A DNA stretch of 64,000 nucleotides from Janthinobacterium saanense (GTDB lineage: Bacteria > Pseudomonadota > Gammaproteobacteria > Burkholderiales > Burkholderiaceae_D): contig NZ_JACHCI010000006.1 in assembly GCF_014200675.1 (NCBI RefSeq), positions 190,921-254,920 of the forward strand. The letters are read 5' to 3'. Positions within the stretch are counted from its first letter, which is position 1. Every line of letters starts with the position of its first letter. Below, in pieces: positions 47,901-56,137 of this stretch. The notes under the pieces were generated by a model that saw nothing but the letters and a program-made list of their open reading frames with translations, was not told the DNA's origin and ran no database searches. The position numbers and the translations under genes were made by a program.

Positions 47901-48301
47901 GTGCGCACGCCGTTGCGCAACAGCGGCAGCAGGCGTTCGCGGTGCACCTGGGTTTCGCCGCGCAAGCCCGCTTCCAGGATGCGCGCATTCCAGTCCCAGA
48001 CCTCGGGCCAGATGGCGGCGACCGTGCCACCCAGCGCGGCCGGATGGCGGGTACCGGCAATCTTGATGTATTCATCGTTATAAATCATGACGTGCTCAGG
48101 CCCCCACATCAGCACCATCGCCATCGGCGAATTGAGCACGATATCGACGCTGGTGCGCAAATTGGCGGGCCAGCCCGCCATGGGTCCCAGGCTGGTGCGC
48201 GACCAGTCGAACTGGCGCAGCAGCTCACCCGTGGCGCCGCCTCCGCGCGGCAGGTAATCGGCGGCGGCAGGCTGCGCAAGGTGGTTCATATGGTGGCTCA
48301 T
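44993..48301 (-). CDS. Multi-PAS hybrid histidine kinase with two receiver domains
   Basis: An 1102-residue cytoplasmic sensor kinase with no membrane helix. In order: four PAS-like domains (about 50-165, 190-300, 310-420, 435-550), a HisKA domain with phospho-His598 (GGIAHDFNNVLQ), a HATPase (ILNLAINARDAM, DTGRGMSGSVL, GTGLGLSMAYG), receiver 1 near 825-945 (LFTDVIMPGP) and receiver 2 near 985-1100 (LFTDVSLPGMSG). The start overlaps the upstream kinase stop (ATGA). The input signal is unknown. Confidence 0.93.
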   Translation of the reverse strand: MSHHMNHLAQPAAADYLPRGGGATGELLRQFDWSRTSLGPMAGWPANLRTSVDIVLNSPMAMVLMWGPEHVMIYNDEYIKIAGTRHPAALGGTVAAIWPEVWDWNARILEAGLRGETQVHRERLLPLLRNGVRTDVCFDLFYTPVHGDAGQVDGVLCTALELTARLEEGRQLKLANRQLGEERALLRALFQQAPSFMAVLRGPQHVFELANEHYQRLVGRRELVGKSVELALPEVKPQGFIDLLDEVYRSGVPYEGRQVKVDLQQEDGSTAQRYLDFIYQPIKDEAGLVSGILVEGIDVTGHLEGDERLRLAQQAGGIGTFEWFPETGRMEVSPTFRHLWGIDDEQEITQQFLVGMVDARDHAKIGPSRIELSSNPLDYVEYRIQRRSDGAVRWIARQGEVLDGKEPGQHRYVGVSFDVTERRQIEDELTASQDRMAAIFGQASVGLSELGLDGRFQRVNGALCRMLGRSCEELLSLNMRDILHPDDLPGNNLLFQRLVETGESFTLEKRYLKPDGSHVWVSSNVSRLVDEDGQPRALISVKTDITERRRIEKALHELNETLEHRVEQEVQERTKAEEALRQAQKMEAVGQLTGGIAHDFNNVLQIISGNLHLLQHLSPQDGVMRQRLDTAIAAVERGAKLSSHLLAFARRQPLKPVVLDLSRVVRNMDALLRRALGEAIEIVLVGGRGLWNTLVDRSQIENVILNLAINARDAMDGTGKLTIELGNVVLDERYVHKLVDVPAGQYVMLSVTDTGRGMSGSVLQRAFEPFFTTKPEGAGTGLGLSMAYGFVTQSRGHIRIYSEPGLGTGVKIYLPRSLMAEAEEEQEWSGVVTGGTETVLVVEDDVGVRATVVDMLSALGYTVLKAEDGESALAVLQSGVAIDLLFTDVIMPGPVRSTEMARLARELQPDIAVLFTSGYAQDVIVHEGRLDTGVELLSKPYRREELARKLRHVLANRQQQLRARQFALAGTPGLDLAGHALATPGEMPQSLKILVVEDNLDSQLMVCELVGMLGHTVSGVSDGESAWKLLNEQDFDILFTDVSLPGMSGIALARMVLRDKPGTRIIFSTGYGKESMDELGFSASVLRKPYDLTELQAALDQS

Positions 48302-49449
48302 GCTGAGGTGCCCAAAGCGGCGCCTGCAACGGCAGCTGCATCCGTCTGCACGCAGACCTGGCAGTGGCGCGGTATGCGTACGGTAAATACCGTACCCTGC
48401 GTTTCCGTGGAATGTACTTGCAAGCTGCCGCCGTGCGCCTTGACGAACATGTTGACGGTGTACAAGCCCAATCCCAGGCCCTGGCCTGCCTTGCGCTTTT
48501 CGCCTGCCTGCTGGAACGGTTCAAACAGGGTGGGCAGCAGTTCCGGCGCGATCAGGCCACGGTTGCTGACGCGCAGTTCCAGCATGTCGGCGCTGCGGCC
48601 GTCGAGCGCCAATTGCACCGGCGCATAAGCTTCGCCATGCGTGATGGCGTTGCTGAGCAAGTTGGAGATGATTTGCGACAACAAGCCCGCATCGCACTGG
48701 CCATGCAATTCACCCACGCTGGCAATTTCCACCGGTGCGCTGCGCCCCGGCGTATCGAATTCATCGACGATGGCTTGCGCCAGCGCCAGGTAATCGTGGG
48801 TGGCGCTGCGCAATTCCATCGTGCCCGAGCGTATCCTGGCCAGGTCCAGCAACTGGTCGACCATGCGCCCCATGCGCCTGGCGCTGCTTTCGATGCGCTG
48901 CGCCGTCACAATCACCTTGGGATGGTCGCTCATCATGGGCAACACCATGGCGCCATTCATGACCACCGACAAGGGCGTGCGCAAATCGTGGCCCAGCACG
49001 GCCGTGAACAATTCATTGAGGTGCAGCGCATGCTTGAGTTCATCGAGCTGGGCCGACAAGGCCCTTTTCTGCTGATACAGTTGCACCAGTACCTGCACCT
49101 TGCTTTGCAGCGCCTTGACGTCGATGGGCTTGAACAGGAAGTCGACGGCGCCCGCTTCATAACCACGAAAACTGTAGGACGGCTCGCGGGTGGCTGTCAG
49201 GAAAATCAGCGGAATGGTGCGCGTGCGCTCGCTGCCGCGTATCAGCTCGGCCAGCTCAAAACCATCCATTTGCGGCATTTGCACATCGATCAGCGCCAGC
49301 GCCACTTCGTGGGTCAGCAACAGTTCCAGGGCCTCGGCGCCGGAGGCCGCTTTCAGGATAACAATGCCTGGCTGCGCGAGCACGGCTTCAGCGGCAATCA
49401 GGTTTTGCGCAACGTCGTCAACGACGAGGATATGGATAGGTGCGGTCAC
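48298..49449 (-). CDS. Receiver-histidine kinase protein
   Basis: A 383-residue protein with a receiver domain at the N-terminus (Asp55 in LALIDVQMPQMDG; Lys in FLFKPID) joined to a HisKA domain with His154 (VLGHDLRTPLS) and a HATPase (IISNLLSNAITHG, GQGLGLGLYTVNMFVKAHGG). Such REC-HK proteins relay signals inside multi-kinase systems. It is translationally coupled to the hybrid kinase downstream and follows cheB by 153 bases. Confidence 0.93.
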   Translation of the reverse strand: MTAPIHILVVDDVAQNLIAAEAVLAQPGIVILKAASGAEALELLLTHEVALALIDVQMPQMDGFELAELIRGSERTRTIPLIFLTATREPSYSFRGYEAGAVDFLFKPIDVKALQSKVQVLVQLYQQKRALSAQLDELKHALHLNELFTAVLGHDLRTPLSVVMNGAMVLPMMSDHPKVIVTAQRIESSARRMGRMVDQLLDLARIRSGTMELRSATHDYLALAQAIVDEFDTPGRSAPVEIASVGELHGQCDAGLLSQIISNLLSNAITHGEAYAPVQLALDGRSADMLELRVSNRGLIAPELLPTLFEPFQQAGEKRKAGQGLGLGLYTVNMFVKAHGGSLQVHSTETQGTVFTVRIPRHCQVCVQTDAAAVAGAALGTSA

Positions 49450-49602
49450 GGCTCAGTCTTCGGTATCGCAGAGATTGCCCGGCTCGGGCTGCGATCGTCC
49501 ATGTTAGGTTAACTATAAAAATTTTAACTTTATATCACTGTTGCGCAGATATCTTACACGCACTGAGCTTTTGCCATCCGGACAGCCGTGCGGACCGGGC
49601 CG

Positions 49603-50208
49603 TCAATCACCGAGCAAGGCCAGGCTGGCAGCCATCTGCCGCAAGTCCAGCACGCGGTCGGCGCCAGCCCGCTGCAAGGCGGCGGCCGGCATGCTGCTGG
49701 CCACTGCATCGGCAGGATCTTGCACCCACGCACTGCCACCCAGCTTGCGCACGCGCACCAATCCCGCCGCGCCATCGGCCGACGCGCCCGTCAGTATGAT
49801 GGCCAGCATGTCGCCACGATAGGCGTAGGCGGCTGATTCGAGCAGCACATCGATGGACGGACGCGAAAAATTCACGGCGTCATCGAGTGACAGCGAAAAG
49901 TGCCGCTCAGGCTCAATCTGCAAATGATAATCGGGACCGGCAAAATACACGGTGCCGCCACACACTGTTTCCTTGTCCTGCGCTACGCGCAAGGGTAGCA
50001 GGCAACGCCCGGCATACAGTTGCGGCAAGCGGCTGGAGCGGCCAGGCGCCAGATGCAACAGCACCACCACGGCTGCCCGGCAACGGGCCGGCAACGCACG
50101 CAGCAAGACACCGAGCGCTTCGACACCGCCGGCCGAAGCGCCGATGGCGATCAGGCGCAAGCCCGCCGGTGGCGCAGCTACGGTGGTGGAAGGGAGGGTA
50201 GCAGGCAT
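49603..50208 (-). CDS. cheB: CheB-type methylesterase domain protein, no receiver
   Basis: A 201-residue protein made only of the CheB methylesterase domain. Ser of IGASAGGVEAL, His of LLHLAPG and Asp of LTGASADGAAG form the catalytic triad. It lacks the N-terminal receiver domain of classical CheB, so phosphorylation control must come from elsewhere. I placed the start at 50208 (MPATLPSTT), four bases after the cheR stop; the frame opens earlier, inside cheR. Confidence 0.9.
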   Translation of the reverse strand: MPATLPSTTVAAPPAGLRLIAIGASAGGVEALGVLLRALPARCRAAVVVLLHLAPGRSSRLPQLYAGRCLLPLRVAQDKETVCGGTVYFAGPDYHLQIEPERHFSLSLDDAVNFSRPSIDVLLESAAYAYRGDMLAIILTGASADGAAGLVRVRKLGGSAWVQDPADAVASSMPAAALQRAGADRVLDLRQMAASLALLGD

Positions 50209-50212
50209 AAGC

Positions 50213-51070
50213 TCAGGCGCGCTGATAAATTTTTTCAGCGGGCGCCAGTTCACGGAAACTGGCCGTATGGCGGCTGAAATGCAAGCTTTCCTTCATGCCC
50301 AGTCCGAGGAAACCCCGGTTGACCAGCGCTTCATGGAACAGGCCCAGGGCACGGTCTTGCAAGTCCTTGTTAAAGTAAATCATGACATTACGGCAGGAAA
50401 CCATATGCACCTCGGAAAAGACACTGTCCGTCGCCAGGCTGTGGTCGGCAAACACAAACTGGCGCCGCAAGCGCCGGTCAAAGATGGCGCCCTTGTAGGC
50501 GGCCGTGTAATAGTCCGATAAGGAACGCTTGCCGCCCGCCTGCCGGTAATTCTCGCTGAACTGGGCGATGCGGTCGATGGCGTAAATGCCGGCCTCGGCA
50601 GCGGCCAGCGCTTCGACATTGATATCGGTCGCATAAATCATGCTGCGCTCCAGCAAGCCCTCTTCTTCCAGCAAAATCGCCAGCGACCAGACTTCCTCGC
50701 CACTGCTGCAACCGGCCACCCACAGCTTGATTGATGGATAGGTGTGCAGCACCGGCACTACCTTTTCGCGCAACATGCGGAAATACGCCGGATCGCGGAA
50801 CATCTCGCTGACCTGTACCGTAAAAAACTGCAACATCTGCGCAAACACGGCAGGTTCGTGCAAGATGCGGTCCTGCAACTGCGACACCGTGGCGCAGCCA
50901 AAGCGCTCCATCGCCTGGCGCATGCGCCGGCGCAGCGAGGCCACCGAATAATCGCGGAAATCATGCTGATAACGCAGCAAGATTCCCTCCAGCAACAGTT
51001 TCAGCTCTATCTCAAAAACATCATCTTCTTGCAATTGAAAGCACACTCCCAGATCTGCTTCCGGCAGCAC
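50213..51070 (-). CDS. cheR: CheR-type methyltransferase
   Basis: SAM-dependent glutamate methyltransferase of up to 285 residues. The N-terminal helical domain is LLLEGILLRYQHDFRDYSVASLRRRMRQAM. The SAM motif is LWVAGCSSGEEVWSLAILLEE, with ATDINVEALAAAEAGIY and SCRNVMIYFNKDLQ. The start is uncertain: GTG at 51070 has no ribosome site; TTG at 51034 (giving MQEDDVFEIELKL) has GGGAG 11 bases upstream and fits the family better. Starts the cheR-cheB-kinase cluster. Confidence 0.88.
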   Translation of the reverse strand: MLPEADLGVCFQLQEDDVFEIELKLLLEGILLRYQHDFRDYSVASLRRRMRQAMERFGCATVSQLQDRILHEPAVFAQMLQFFTVQVSEMFRDPAYFRMLREKVVPVLHTYPSIKLWVAGCSSGEEVWSLAILLEEEGLLERSMIYATDINVEALAAAEAGIYAIDRIAQFSENYRQAGGKRSLSDYYTAAYKGAIFDRRLRRQFVFADHSLATDSVFSEVHMVSCRNVMIYFNKDLQDRALGLFHEALVNRGFLGLGMKESLHFSRHTASFRELAPAEKIYQRA

Positions 51071-51143
51071 GCCGGGCGAGCTTCGATGCTAGCAGAAACA
51101 CACATCTGGTTTTGTACGCTAGCGTACGAAAGTAGCCATTTCC

Positions 51144-52130
51144 TCAGACATTGACGCCCTTCATACCCTCGGCCGTATAACGCGCACCCGCCGCAATGCC
51201 TGGTGGAAACGCGGCACCGATCAGCGCCAGCTCGGCCTTGCTGAGCGTCACTTGCAGGGCGCCCAGGTTGTCTTGCAGATAGGCGATGCGCTTGGTGCCG
51301 GGGATGGCGATGATGTCCTCGCCTTGCGCCAGCAGCCAGGCCAGCGCCAGTTGTGCTGGCGTGCAATGCTTGCTGATGGCGAGCTGCCGCAGCATGTCGA
51401 CGATGGCCAGGTTGTATGGCAGGTTTTCAGGGGCGAAACGGGGATTCATCTGGCGGAAATCGCCCTCATCGAGGCTGGCCGTGGCGCCGATGGCGCCCGT
51501 CAGGAAGCCGCGTCCCAGGGGGCTGTAGGCCACAAAACTGGCGCCCACCTGGCGGCAGGCGGCCAGCACGCCCTGTTCCGGCTCGCGCGACCAGAGCGAA
51601 TATTCGCTTTGCACGGCGGCCACCGGGTGGATGGCCGCGGCGCGCAGCAAGGTGGCGGCGCTGACTTCGCACAGGCCCACGGCGCGGATCTTGCCTTCCT
51701 GCACCAGTTGCGCCAGCGCCCCCATCGACTCTTCCAGCGGGGTGTCGAGATTTACGCGGTGCAAATAATACAGATCGATGGTTTCCACGCCCAGCCGCGT
51801 CAACGATGCCTCGCACGCCTGGCGGATGTAGGCTGGGGAATTGTCGATGCGGCGCGCATAGGCGCCCGGTTCGCGCGCCAGGCCGCACTTGCTGGCGATC
51901 AGCGCCTGCTGGCGCCGGCCGCGCAAGAAACGTCCCAGCAATTGCTCATTATGGCCAAATCCATAGGCGTCGGCCGTGTCGAACAGGGTCACGCCGGCGT
52001 CCAGCGCCGCTGCCAAAGTCGCCAGCGACTGGACTTCGTCGGTGGCGCCGTAAAACTCCGACATGCCCATGCAACCCAGGCCCAGCGCCGAACTGCGCAA
52101 GCCGCTATTACCGATAGTGCGATGTTGCAT
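51144..52130 (-). CDS. Aldo/keto reductase
   Basis: NADPH-dependent oxidoreductase of 328 residues from the ATG at 52130 (MQHRTIGNSGLRSSALGLGCMGMSEFYG), with GGAG upstream. The catalytic Asp/Tyr/Lys/His set lies in LFDTADAYGFGHNEQLLG, ASKCG and DLYYLHRVN. The C-terminal IPGTKRIAYLQDNLGAL binds the cofactor phosphate. Closest to the YakC/Tas-like group. Divergent from a LysR regulator that probably controls it. Confidence 0.94.
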   Translation of the reverse strand: MQHRTIGNSGLRSSALGLGCMGMSEFYGATDEVQSLATLAAALDAGVTLFDTADAYGFGHNEQLLGRFLRGRRQQALIASKCGLAREPGAYARRIDNSPAYIRQACEASLTRLGVETIDLYYLHRVNLDTPLEESMGALAQLVQEGKIRAVGLCEVSAATLLRAAAIHPVAAVQSEYSLWSREPEQGVLAACRQVGASFVAYSPLGRGFLTGAIGATASLDEGDFRQMNPRFAPENLPYNLAIVDMLRQLAISKHCTPAQLALAWLLAQGEDIIAIPGTKRIAYLQDNLGALQVTLSKAELALIGAAFPPGIAAGARYTAEGMKGVNV

Positions 52131-52201
52131 ATGATGCTCCGTGAGAGGTAAAAACCGCAGTGTAGGCAGCACCATCGCCGCATGGAATGACTGTTTTCGT
52201 G

Positions 52202-52216
52202 ATACCTTTCTGGTAT
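52202..52216. promoter_or_regulatory. LysR-type operator over the regulator start codon
   Basis: ATACC-N5-GGTAT, a 15-base T-N11-A palindrome. It overlaps the first two bases of the lysR ATG at 52215, in the 84-base gap between lysR and the divergent reductase gene. Confidence 0.6.
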
Positions 52217-53099
52217 GAAGACTCTAGACACCCACGCCCTGACCCTGTTCTGCGCCGTCGCCCGCTGCCTGAATTTCCGCCAGGCGGCGGAGCAACTGCA
52301 CATGACGCAGCCGCCGCTGTCACGCGCCATCAAGACCCTGGAAGAACGGCTGGGCACGCGATTGTTCGAACGCAATACGCAAGGCGTGGCCCTGACCGAT
52401 GCGGGGCGCACCTTGTTGCCGCAAGCACTGCATATTTTGCAATTACTGGAACAGGCAGAGCAATCGTTGCAGCGCGATAAGGTTCCCACGCGCCTGCGCC
52501 TGGGCCTGACCAGCTCGGTGGAAGCGGGCCTGTTCCGGCCGCTGCTGGCGGTGCTGGAATCGTCGCTGGAAAGGTGCCGGGTGGAATTGACGGCAGCACC
52601 ATCGCCGCGCCTGATCGCTGCCGTGCGCAAGGGCCAGCTCGACGCGGCACTGATCGCCTTGCCCAGCGCCACATTCGAACTGGCCGTGTTGCCGCTGGCC
52701 AGCGACCCCATGATGCTGGCCATGCCGGCTGGACACCCGCTGGCACGCAAGCGCAAGGTGGCGCTGGCCGAGATTGTTCACGAACCCGTCTACTGGTTTG
52801 AACGCTCGCGCCAGCCCGCGTTTTTCGACCATTGCCAGCAAGTGTATGAACGCCATGGTTTTGCTCCCGCCTTTGTGCGCGAGCCGCTCGATCATCATGT
52901 CTTGCTCAGCGAGGTGGCTGCGGGCAAGGGCATGGCCCTGCTGCCCGACTCTTTCCGCGCCTTGCGCCTGGACGGCGTGGTGTATCGGCAACTGGCGCAG
53001 GGAGACGAACTGGCAACCAAGCTTGGCCTGGCCTGGCGTAGCGACAGCAGCCACCCTGCCCTGCCCGTACTGCGTCAACTGGCACTAAGCGACCTATAG
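52215..53099 (+). CDS. LysR-family transcriptional regulator
   Basis: A 294-residue LTTR. The N-terminal winged helix is LDTHALTLFCAVARCLNFRQAAEQLHMTQPPLSRAIKTLEERLGTRLFER. The effector domain follows, with LRLGLTSSVEAGLFRPLL. Divergent from the aldo/keto reductase, the usual layout for a regulator and its target. Effector unknown. Confidence 0.95.
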   Translation: MKTLDTHALTLFCAVARCLNFRQAAEQLHMTQPPLSRAIKTLEERLGTRLFERNTQGVALTDAGRTLLPQALHILQLLEQAEQSLQRDKVPTRLRLGLTSSVEAGLFRPLLAVLESSLERCRVELTAAPSPRLIAAVRKGQLDAALIALPSATFELAVLPLASDPMMLAMPAGHPLARKRKVALAEIVHEPVYWFERSRQPAFFDHCQQVYERHGFAPAFVREPLDHHVLLSEVAAGKGMALLPDSFRALRLDGVVYRQLAQGDELATKLGLAWRSDSSHPALPVLRQLALSDL

Positions 53100-53160
53100 C
53101 GTGCAGACCGGCGCCAGACGCGCTACCATACTGCCTTCCTATTCCCACCTGGCCAACACC

Positions 53161-53667
53161 ATGACGTTTACCATCAGCGACGCCGCTTACGGCACCGACA
53201 CTCCTGCCGCCAAAGAAGCCATGTATGCAGACTTGCGCTCGCAACTGCAAGGCTTGCTGGCAGGCGAAAGCGATTTCATCGCCAATACCGCCAACTTCAG
53301 CTCGCTGGTGTTCAACACCATGCCCGGCTTGAACTGGGCCGGTTTTTACTTTTTGAAAGAGGATGAGCTGGTCTTGGGACCCTTCCAGGGCAAACCAGCC
53401 TGCATCCGTATCAAGAAGGGCCGTGGCGTCTGCGGCACGACGGTGGTGGAAGGCAAAACCATCGTGGTGCAAGACGTGCACGCGTTTCCTGGCCACATCG
53501 CTTGCGACGTCAACTCGCGCTCGGAACTGGTAGTGCCCGTGTTTTCCAATGGCCAGATCATCGGCGTATTCGACCTGGACAGCCCATTGACCAGCCGTTT
53601 CGACGATGTCGATGCAGCAGGCGTGGAGTCGCTGGTCAAAGTACTGGAAGCAGCGATCGTCGCCTGA
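53161..53667 (+). CDS. msrC: Free methionine-(R)-sulfoxide reductase, GAF domain
   Basis: Reduces free L-methionine-(R)-sulfoxide. It has 168 residues from the ATG at 53161 (MTFTISDAAYG); the frame opens at 53101, but that leader is unconserved. The three redox cysteines Cys81, Cys91 and Cys115 correspond to E. coli Cys84, Cys94 and Cys118. The GAF core is GLNWAGFYFLKEDELVLGPFQGKPACIRIKKGRGVCG. Converges with the O-methyltransferase, one base between stops. Confidence 0.95.
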   Translation: MTFTISDAAYGTDTPAAKEAMYADLRSQLQGLLAGESDFIANTANFSSLVFNTMPGLNWAGFYFLKEDELVLGPFQGKPACIRIKKGRGVCGTTVVEGKTIVVQDVHAFPGHIACDVNSRSELVVPVFSNGQIIGVFDLDSPLTSRFDDVDAAGVESLVKVLEAAIVA

Positions 53668-53668
53668 C

Positions 53669-54265
53669 TCAGGCTGACTTCACCGCAATAAACTCGCCCT
53701 TGCCCACTGGCACCAGGCAACTGGTGTAGCGGGCGTCCTGGCGTATGCCGTCGAGGAAATCCGCCATCTCCGCGTAATGCGAGCTGGCGTTATCGACCAC
53801 CAGCACACCGCCCGGCGCCAGCGCCCGGTCCAGCTGCGGCCACCAGGCGCCGTACTGGCTGCGGGCTGAATCGAGAAAGATGAAATCGTAGGCGCCATCC
53901 TGGCTGTCCTGCAGCACCTGGCCCGCATCCGCCAGTAACTGGCCGATCACACCCTGCAAGTGCGCCCGCGCAAAGTTCGCTTGCGCCATGTCGAACTTGT
54001 CCTGCGCCTTTTCCACCGTCACCACCGAGCCTTGCAAAGCCTGCACTGCGCGCGCCAGCCACAGGGTGGAATAGCCGTTCGAGGTGCCGATTTCCAGTAT
54101 GCGCCGGGCGCCGCGCGCCTGCACCAGCACGGCCAGCAACTCGCCCGTGTCGCGCGTGATATTGAGCATGCGCGATCCGCGCTGCGTGTGGACCGCATCG
54201 TTGGCGAGGCCGAAGGCTTCCAGTTCGCCCAGCAGGGTTTCAAGCGTATCTTTTTTAATCGTCAT
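53669..54265 (-). CDS. Class I SAM-dependent O-methyltransferase
   Basis: A 198-residue methyltransferase of the O-methyltransferase_3 type. Motif I is ILEIGTSNGYSTLWLARAV; the metal/substrate region is YDFIFLDSARSQYGAWW and LVVDNASSH. AAGGAGG lies 4-5 bases before the ATG. Substrate unknown; relatives act on catechol-like or acyl groups. Confidence 0.9.
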   Translation of the reverse strand: MTIKKDTLETLLGELEAFGLANDAVHTQRGSRMLNITRDTGELLAVLVQARGARRILEIGTSNGYSTLWLARAVQALQGSVVTVEKAQDKFDMAQANFARAHLQGVIGQLLADAGQVLQDSQDGAYDFIFLDSARSQYGAWWPQLDRALAPGGVLVVDNASSHYAEMADFLDGIRQDARYTSCLVPVGKGEFIAVKSA

Positions 54266-54302
54266 GCTGCCTCCTTGTCAGCTGTCAGCATAGCACTCAA
54301 GA

Positions 54303-55181
54303 TCAGGCGGCGCGGCGCAAGGGACGCTTCAAGGACTGCACCATCAGCACGCCCAAGAGCGTCACGCTACCGCCGATCACATCGTAGCTGTGCAAGGTTT
54401 CACCGAGGAACAGCAAGGCGATGATGACAGTAAACACGGGCAGCAGATTCATCAGGGTGGTGGCGCGGCTGGGACCCAGCTTGCCCAGGCCATGCATCCA
54501 CAGCCAGGGCGCGATCACGGAAGCGGGGATGCCGGCAAACAGCACCAGCGGCAAGCCGGCACTGGAAACGGGCGGCGCGGAATGGCTCAGGTAATAGATA
54601 AACAGCACGGGCACCGCGCACCAGACCTGTATCAGCAGCGAATGCCAGTTATTGAGGGCGATTTTCCAGCGCTTCATCAGCACGCCATACGCGGCGTACG
54701 ACAGGCAGCCGAGCAGCATCAAGCCATCGCCGACGCCCATGCCATGTTTCAGCAGCGCGGCGGGGTCGCCGTGGCTGAGCAGATATCCCAGGCCCAGCAA
54801 AGACACCAGGCTGCCGAATACGCCGCCCACGGTGGCCGTCTCGCCCAGCAGCAGCACCGACAAAATCACCGCCAGCAGCGGCATCAGCGAGGCCAGAATG
54901 CCCATATTGGTGGCCGTGGTGGTTTGCGCAGCCGTGTAGGCCAGGCACTGGTACATCACCATGCCCAGCATGCCCAGCACAAACAGCTTGCCCACATGGG
55001 GCGCAATTGCGGCACGCTGCTGCCAGGCAGACCGGCCAAACACCAGCGCCAGCAGCACGCCCGCCAGCAGCCAGCGGAAAAACGAGATGGCGGCCGGATC
55101 GATGACGCCCACGGCGAGCTTGCTGACGATGGTGTTGATGGCCCAGATCAGCACGGCGATCACGGGTAATAAATAGTGCAT
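54303..55181 (-). CDS. EamA/DMT-family transporter
   Basis: A 292-residue inner-membrane protein with about ten helices and two EamA repeats. The start at 55181 (MHYLLPVIAVLIWAINTIVSKLAVGVIDP) has AAAGGA upstream; the frame continues to 55250 through the divergent promoter region. Pattern PxxxxxxRWLLAG and GETLHSYDVIGGSVTLLGV are typical. Probably a metabolite exporter. Divergent from an AraC regulator. Confidence 0.92.
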   Translation of the reverse strand: MHYLLPVIAVLIWAINTIVSKLAVGVIDPAAISFFRWLLAGVLLALVFGRSAWQQRAAIAPHVGKLFVLGMLGMVMYQCLAYTAAQTTTATNMGILASLMPLLAVILSVLLLGETATVGGVFGSLVSLLGLGYLLSHGDPAALLKHGMGVGDGLMLLGCLSYAAYGVLMKRWKIALNNWHSLLIQVWCAVPVLFIYYLSHSAPPVSSAGLPLVLFAGIPASVIAPWLWMHGLGKLGPSRATTLMNLLPVFTVIIALLFLGETLHSYDVIGGSVTLLGVLMVQSLKRPLRRAA

Positions 55182-55216
55182 GAGGATTCCTTTAGACGAG
55201 TAGCGATTGTCGCATG

Positions 55217-55248
55217 GTCTGATTTGATGGATATAATGCGTATCAGAC
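55217..55248. promoter_or_regulatory. Inverted repeat around TATAAT between eamA and araC genes
   Basis: GTCTGAT (55217-55223) and ATCAGAC (55242-55248) flank TATAAT (55232-55237). It lies in the 91-base divergent gap and is the best candidate operator for the AraC regulator. Confidence 0.5.
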
Positions 55249-55272
55249 AAACGATTCTTCTATCTGGACAAT

Positions 55273-56052
55273 ATGGCGACCAATCAGCATTTCCCGGAAG
55301 TGTCCGACGTGCTGCCCTATCCCGTGTATTTCCGGCTCAGCGATTATCAAGCCCACCAGCAATTCGAGTACCAGACCCATCCCTGGGGCCAGCTGACCTA
55401 TTGTTCGACGGGCGTGATGGAAATCATGGTGGACGGCCAGCGCTATCTGGCGCCGCCCCAATATGCCGTATGGATACCGCCCGAGACCCTGCATGACGGC
55501 TATATCCGCCAGGATGTGACCTTTCATTCGGCCTATATCGACGCCAGCCTGTGCGCGCAATTGCCTGATCAACCGTGTGCGCTGGTGCTCAGCCCTTTGC
55601 TCAAAGCCATTCTGGGTGACTTCGCCGAGCGGGGCCTGACCACGCCGGCCTCGCCGGCAGACCAGCGCCTGGCGCAAGTACTGGTCGACCAGCTGCAACT
55701 GGCGCCCTGCAGCCGCAACTACCTGCCCGGCAGCGATGACCCCATCACCAAGGCACTGCTCGATGGCTTGCAGGCAGATCCGGGCAGCAAGCTCTCACTG
55801 GCGGACTGGGCGGCGCAATTGCACGTTACGGAACGCACCCTGGCGCGCCGTTGCCAGCGCGAACTGGGCATGGCCTTTGGCGAATGGCGGCAGCGCCAAC
55901 GTTTCCTGGCGGCCCTGCCCCTGCTGGAACGGGGCGACACGGTGCAGGAAATTGCCCTGGGGCTGGGTTACAGCACGGCCTCGGCCTTTATCGCCATGTT
56001 TCGCCGGCAAAGCGGCGGCACGCCAGACCAGTTCCGGCGCCAGCCGCGCTGA
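55273..56052 (+). CDS. AraC-family regulator with N-terminal cupin
   Basis: A 259-residue regulator. The cupin sensing domain spans about 25-130 (FEYQTHPWGQLTYCSTGVMEIMVDGQRYLAPPQYAVWIPPETLHDG). The C-terminal double helix-turn-helix is LADWAAQLHVTERTLARRCQRELGMAFGEWRQRQRFLAALPLL and VQEIALGLGYSTASAFIAMFRRQSGGTPDQFRR. This type often controls a divergent transporter, here the EamA gene. Confidence 0.94.
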   Translation: MATNQHFPEVSDVLPYPVYFRLSDYQAHQQFEYQTHPWGQLTYCSTGVMEIMVDGQRYLAPPQYAVWIPPETLHDGYIRQDVTFHSAYIDASLCAQLPDQPCALVLSPLLKAILGDFAERGLTTPASPADQRLAQVLVDQLQLAPCSRNYLPGSDDPITKALLDGLQADPGSKLSLADWAAQLHVTERTLARRCQRELGMAFGEWRQRQRFLAALPLLERGDTVQEIALGLGYSTASAFIAMFRRQSGGTPDQFRRQPR

Positions 56053-56080
56053 AAGGAAGCAGGCTGAGTCTGCTTTCCTT
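56053..56080 (+). terminator. Hairpin after the AraC gene
   Basis: AAGGAA-GCAG pairs with CTGC-TTTCCTT with one bulge and a 7-base loop. No T-run follows. A weak terminator at best. Confidence 0.35.
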
Positions 56081-56137
56081 ACAGCACTTCAATGCTAAAA
56101 TTCAAACATCTTTCTCGTAAGTAAAAGGATGACTGCA

